Assembly (NCBI GenBank): GCA_004151065.3
Contig: NWUY0300011004.1
Coordinates: 48,216-60,582 of the forward strand
Direction: 5' to 3'
From: Larix sibirica
Taxonomy: Eukaryota > Streptophyta > Pinopsida > Pinales > Pinaceae
Length of the DNA stretch: 12,367 nt
Shown one piece after another: positions 9,190 through 12,367 of the stretch. The notes under the pieces are model-generated. The model was not told the DNA's origin, did not search any database, and saw nothing but the letters and a program-made list of their open reading frames with translations. The translations under genes were made by a program, and so were the position numbers. Positions within the stretch are counted from its first letter, which is position 1; each line of letters opens with the position of its first letter.

Positions 9190-9355
9190 TTCGACGACTT
9201 ACCACAATTACAATGAAACATCGGATCAACTTCCAATTTCGCACCGAAACTGTTGGGTTTTTTTTCTCATTTCATGCCGAAACTATCGGGTGAGTTCTAT
9301 TTTTAACGCCGATACAGTCATGATTTTCTTTGAAATTCTACCCCGGAAACTTATC
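9190..9355 (+). repeat. Decayed ~33-bp minisatellite, first block
   Basis: Related cores begin at 9244 (CCGAAACTGTTGGG), 9277 (CCGAAACTATCGGG), 9309 (CCGATACAGTCATG) and 9343 (CCGGAAACTTATC), at spacings of 33, 32 and 34 bases. Weaker candidates lie upstream at about 9191 and 9219. Text between cores is T-rich in each unit. The regular spacing argues for old tandem duplication in the spacer between pol and the downstream ORF. Confidence 0.6.
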
Positions 9356-9611
9356 AATGACCTGGATTCGCATTGGTATTTGTTGAACTTAAAATTTTTT
9401 GAACTAAAGTTTTGATCACACAAGTTATCAATAAGCTTGTCGGCCCCATTGTTAATTTGACGCTAAAATAGTCGTCTTCGAAAAGTTTTCCTCCATGACA
9501 ATTTCACAAAGGTTTTGGGTTCTTCCCCTGAAAACCACATGTCGTAGAATGATTATGTCTTTATCGACAATGAATGAGAAGTAAAGTCAAAACGAATCGG
9601 TAGCCATGGGA
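9356..9611. other. Non-coding stretch between the two 33-bp repeat blocks
   Basis: No ORF or clear element is visible here. One further weak copy of the minisatellite core may be present near 9460-9485 (GACGCTAAAATAGTCGTC, compare ACGCCGATACAGTCATG at 9307-9322). This suggests the two blocks were once continuous. Confidence 0.4.
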
Positions 9612-9807
9612 GTTTGGCATCGATAGCCTTCATAACATTGTTTGAATCTTCTCTGAGAAGCGTCGAGGCCAAATTTGGTTTTGGAACCAAACGTATCAGC
9701 GTAGAATGTGTTTTGACTCCGAAACACATAGAAATGGTTCTTGTTTTAACTCTGATGTGAACATGATTGGCCTTGCATTTAGAGCTATAAATTTGATTTT
9801 TTCTCAA
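9612..9807 (+). repeat. Decayed ~33-bp minisatellite, second block
   Basis: Successive units start with GTTTTGG (9678), GTTTTGACTCCGAAAC (9710), GTTTTAACTCTGATG (9743) and GCATTTAG (9775), at spacings of 32, 33 and 32. Less regular starts lie at 9612 and 9640. The unit at 9743 also resembles the unit around 9301-9322 in the first block (TTTTTAACGCCGAT...CATGATT). This supports one repeat family spanning about 600 bp. A 99-codon minus-strand frame over this block (9553-9852) is most simply a by-product of the repeat. Confidence 0.55.
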
Positions 9808-9882
9808 TTGTAGAAGTGCTAACATCACCCCATTGTTTTGTAAAGAGACCATTGCTACGGGAGTTGTTGACCAAGTCCTAAA

Positions 9883-9895
9883 GGGTTTAGGGTTT
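9883..9895 (+). repeat. Two plant telomere-type units
   Basis: GGGTTTAGGGTTT is nearly two tandem copies of the plant telomere heptamer TTTAGGG. It lies in the opposite orientation to the AAACCCTA heptamers that follow at 10172-10666. It is too short to be a telomere tract. Confidence 0.6.
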
Positions 9896-10038
9896 GAAAT
9901 TTTTTATATTTAAAGAAAGGAACCTCGTTATGAGCCCGTTATTTGTTGTTTGAATGTCGTTACATCCTCAAGCCACTTGGACGAGAAAACACTGCCAGGT
10001 CAATCACCAGCTCAACCACGTTCTTGTCACCGGTACAG

Positions 10039-11010
10039 GTAGGTTATTTTGTCTTTGTCTACTAAATATTTACACTTGGAGGGAATGATTGGTATTACAA
10101 AGGTTATCATGGAGTTTGTTGAGTAGTTATGATAACCCGTCTTTCCCATTTAGAAGGTCTTCATGCCACACAAACCCTAATAGGTTAGCTGTATTGCTTT
10201 AAGAATATCGGTATAAACCCTAGTTTGTAGTCTTTCCTAAGCATGTTGTTTTCAAAATAATATCAACTCAGTTTGTGCACTCATACTCGATGTTGGTTAG
10301 AGAAGGACCGCTTAAACCCTAACTAACAGTCACTTTTCAAGGCCATAAATACTCTTAGATCGTCATTTTCAACTAGGTCGAATGTATTTTCATGAGAAGG
10401 GAGCGATCTGCAAACCTAAATCCTTTTACCCGTCTTGAACATAGTTTTTTTGCTTAAACGAATATAAACCCTAGCCTGGAGGATTTTCCTCAAACACGGT
10501 TTCGACTACTGATTTTCAATTAAACCCTAGTTAGCCGTCCTTTGCCTATGTGAGCGCTTGAAGTATGGTTGAGGACCTAAGATTGATGAATCTAGTTAGT
10601 GTAAATGGTGGAATCTTGGTGCTTAACCGTTATTTGTAAACAAAGGGAGGTGTTGCTCAACCCTAATACTTATTACTTGGTCCTTAACGTGATTATCTGC
10701 TCAAAGGGATGCCAAAATCTAACTTATTGATTTTTCCAAATACATGCATGTCAGATGGGCCTTCAAATTCTAATTTACAGTTTGTTTTCAAGAGCGATTT
10801 TTGGCTAAGAATAATACTATGTACTTGTTGTTAGTATGTTTATATTTGGTTGCTATTGATGATCTGGATAAGGAAGCGTGAAAATGTCTATTAGGAGATA
10901 GCATGCCCAGTTTATTCATCGAGTTCTTCATGTAACTATTCTTTTCGATATAAATATGCCTAGTTGTGTTATTGCCCATGCAACCCAATGATGCTGCTTT
11001 TTTGTCGCAG
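10039..11010 (+). other. Possible intron upstream of the ORF
   Basis: A good 5' splice-site match, ACAG|GTAGGTTATTTT (GT at 10039-10040), and a good 3' splice-site match, GCTTTTTTGTCGCAG|GATT (AG at 11009-11010), would remove 972 bases containing the 50-bp minisatellite. The upstream frame that would join in phase is open from 9934 to 10038 (ends ...SSTTFLSPVQ) but has no ATG. It would join DSDMSKRSSK. No transcript evidence is available. Both sites could be chance matches, and the ORF has its own ATGs at 10978 and 11020. Confidence 0.25.
10130..10670 (+). repeat. Decayed ~50-bp minisatellite with telomere-like heptamers
   Basis: AAACCCTA-type heptamers lie at 10172, 10215, 10314, 10466 and 10522 (exact), and in degenerate form at 10132 (ATAACCCGT), 10412 (AAACCTAAA), about 10575 and 10658 (CAACCCTAA). 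Two missing positions are filled by related text without an intact heptamer, at about 10264 (CAACTCAGTTTGTG, compare AACCCTAGTTTGTA at 10216) and 10367 (TTCAACTAGGTCG). The spacing is therefore about 43-56 bases across roughly ten units. Several units also share a GTC-TTT-CC segment 10-15 bases after the heptamer. This looks like one old tandem array whose unit contained a telobox. Confidence 0.6.
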
Positions 11011-12367
11011 GATTCAGATATGTCTAAACGGAGCTCCAAGCGTAATTCCAGGTTGGTGTTATTAGATTCCGATGAAGAAATGGTTCCAGAGACAACCTTG
11101 GAGGTCCAATTCGAGGATACCAAATCTACTATAGGTATAGCTCCTGATTTTAAGCGGGGAGAGCTTTATAACCTCATAAGAGATCAAAATATACCTAATG
11201 CAACAATAGAAGAAAGCTTGATATACCAAAATATCAATAAGTCTGCTTTTCATAAAGCTGCCACACGTCCATAACTATTTCCATGTTCAGAAGTGATTCG
11301 GTGGATTTTTCCATATGTAGATGTGAAATCTAGGATTATTGCGACTGCTAATGGGAATGGTTTTGCTTCGTTTCATCCTACTCATATAGGCAAGGCGTAC
11401 AAAATCCCAACACCAAAGGTCTTCTTAACAGATGATTGGGTCAAGAGTTTAAAGATTGAACATTCAGAATGCGCAAAGAAGATGTTAATCCTAGGAAAAC
11501 AATTGTGACAAAGGGCTAGTGGGGAATATGAAACCAAGAATCTTAAAACCACATTTAAGGTTGTTGATATGCTTTTATGCAGAATATATGGGAGAGCAAA
11601 TGTAAGAATTTACAAGCTCAGTTGGATTCCACTATTGTATCATGTCACGATGCACAACACCGTATTCAATTGGGTGGATATTATTTCAAAAAATATGATG
11701 TAGGGCATAAAAGATGCTCAGGAGGGAATGAAACAAAAGAAAGCTGAATTTTATATGTCATTATATAATTTCCCAAAACTTGGTTGCAATTGGAACCCAA
11801 ATGAGATTCCAATATATGTGGCTTATAAGATTATGTGGGCTCATATGCATGCAGGCTTCTATAATTAGATTTGTGAAGAATTTCTTATGCCCTTATATAA
11901 ATTGATTTTTGATGTAGAACCCAATTGTATGTCCAATGAAGCACTCACAGTGATAAATGAATATGGAGACTACTAGTTCACTCCCGAAGGCACATATCTA
12001 CACATGTATGGGGGATCAAAGAGCCCCTCATTGATGCCTAGATATGTGACAAATGACATCATATTGAAGGAAATGGCAAGGCAAGTATTCATTAATGGTG
12101 TTGGACATTTCCTGAATGAACACAAGAAAGCCTCATGGCCACCAATCCCACTTGTGGTTGGGGCCTATAAATTCAACAAATTCAAAGGAGCAAAGGAATC
12201 TGTGAAAGAATTGGATGCTTATCACTTTGGAGAGAATATTTTTGTTAGAAATAATAGTAAGCAGAAGGAAGCTCAGCATTGCTTATCATGCAAGATTAGT
12301 TATTGTATACATACCATTTTCTAAAGGATGAAGAGGTGTATAGGAGAGCAAAGAATCTCATAGATTT
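10978..12367 (+). pseudogene. N-terminal part of an unrecognised retroelement-associated ORF
   Basis: One plus-strand frame runs from ATG 10978 (alternative ATG 11020, MSKRSSKRNSRLVLLDSDEE) to a TAA at 12322. It spans about 449 codons interrupted only by TAA 11272, TGA 11506 and TAGs at 11701, 11866 and 11974. After a frameshift near 12310 it continues as FLKDEEVYRRAKNLID and leaves the window. The N-terminus is basic then acidic. The remainder looks globular and aromatic-rich, for example LYHVTMHNTVFNWVDII, FTPEGTYLHMYGG and HKKASWPPIPLVVGAYKF. I see no CCHC, protease, RT, transposase or host-enzyme motif. It follows a minisatellite-rich spacer behind pol, on the same strand. It may be the front half of the same ORF family whose coiled-coil end lies at 3660-4819. 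A host gene relic or a divergent gag cannot be excluded. Confidence 0.55.

Noticed and set aside
9553-9852. Minus-strand frame of 99 codons
   Set aside because: It lies over the 33-bp minisatellite, has a repeat-driven amino acid pattern (VKTRTI / VKTHST) and no recognisable motif. It is best explained by the DNA repeat.
10172-10666. Telomere or interstitial telomeric tract
   Set aside because: Heptamers are single and about 50 bp apart, not head-to-tail. Only 9883-9895 has two adjacent units. A telobox-containing minisatellite explains it better.
9190-10670. CRISPR-like spaced repeats
   Set aside because: The repeats are diverged, the intervening text is itself related between units, and the context is a plant retroelement.

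Overview
The window looks like transposon-filled intergenic DNA from a plant, probably a seed plant with a large genome. The evidence is Ty3/gypsy polyprotein remnants on both strands, a primer-binding-site-like sequence resembling the complement of initiator tRNA-Met, plant-type telomere heptamers (TTTAGGG / AAACCCTA), and AT-rich sequence with no intact gene. A conifer or other gymnosperm is possible, but that is a weak inference. No intact host gene, tRNA, rRNA or CRISPR array is visible. Every coding region carries stops or frameshifts.

Layout. (1) About 1-3665, minus strand: a decayed LTR element read right to left. A PBS-like site (3651-3664) is followed by a long reading frame (3547 down to 951, one frameshift, about eight stops). 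Most of that frame is unrecognised, but it holds a reverse-transcriptase remnant (1761-1916). An integrase C-terminal remnant (about 561-822), a purine tract (561-572) and a partial 3' LTR (1-560) with five copies of a GTAACTC-type motif come next. (2) About 3660-4819, plus strand: the C-terminal part of a degenerate, unrecognised coiled-coil ORF, including six tandem 14-residue repeats. (3) 4831 to about 5642: an LTR-like segment with a TATA box. (4) About 5735-7778, plus strand: the 3' half of a Ty3/gypsy pol gene (RT thumb/connection, RNase H, integrase with its zinc finger and no chromodomain). (5) 7779-10977: a 3.2 kb non-coding spacer with two decayed minisatellites, one of about 33 bp and one of about 50 bp whose units carry telomere-like heptamers. 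(6) 10978-12367, plus strand: the N-terminal part of a second unrecognised ORF, about 450 codons in one frame with five stops, running off the window after a frameshift.

How the parts may fit. The plus-strand blocks can be read as neighbouring or tandem copies of one large Tat-like Ty3/gypsy element with the order pol, minisatellite spacer, extra ORF, LTR. On this reading, block 2 would be the end of one copy's extra ORF, block 3 a shared LTR, and blocks 4-6 a 5'-truncated second copy. The alternative is a conventional ORF-then-pol order with an unrecognised LTR inside block 5. The sequence alone does not decide between them. The most unusual material is the extra ORF, with its 14-residue coiled-coil repeats, and the long non-gag frame in the minus-strand element.
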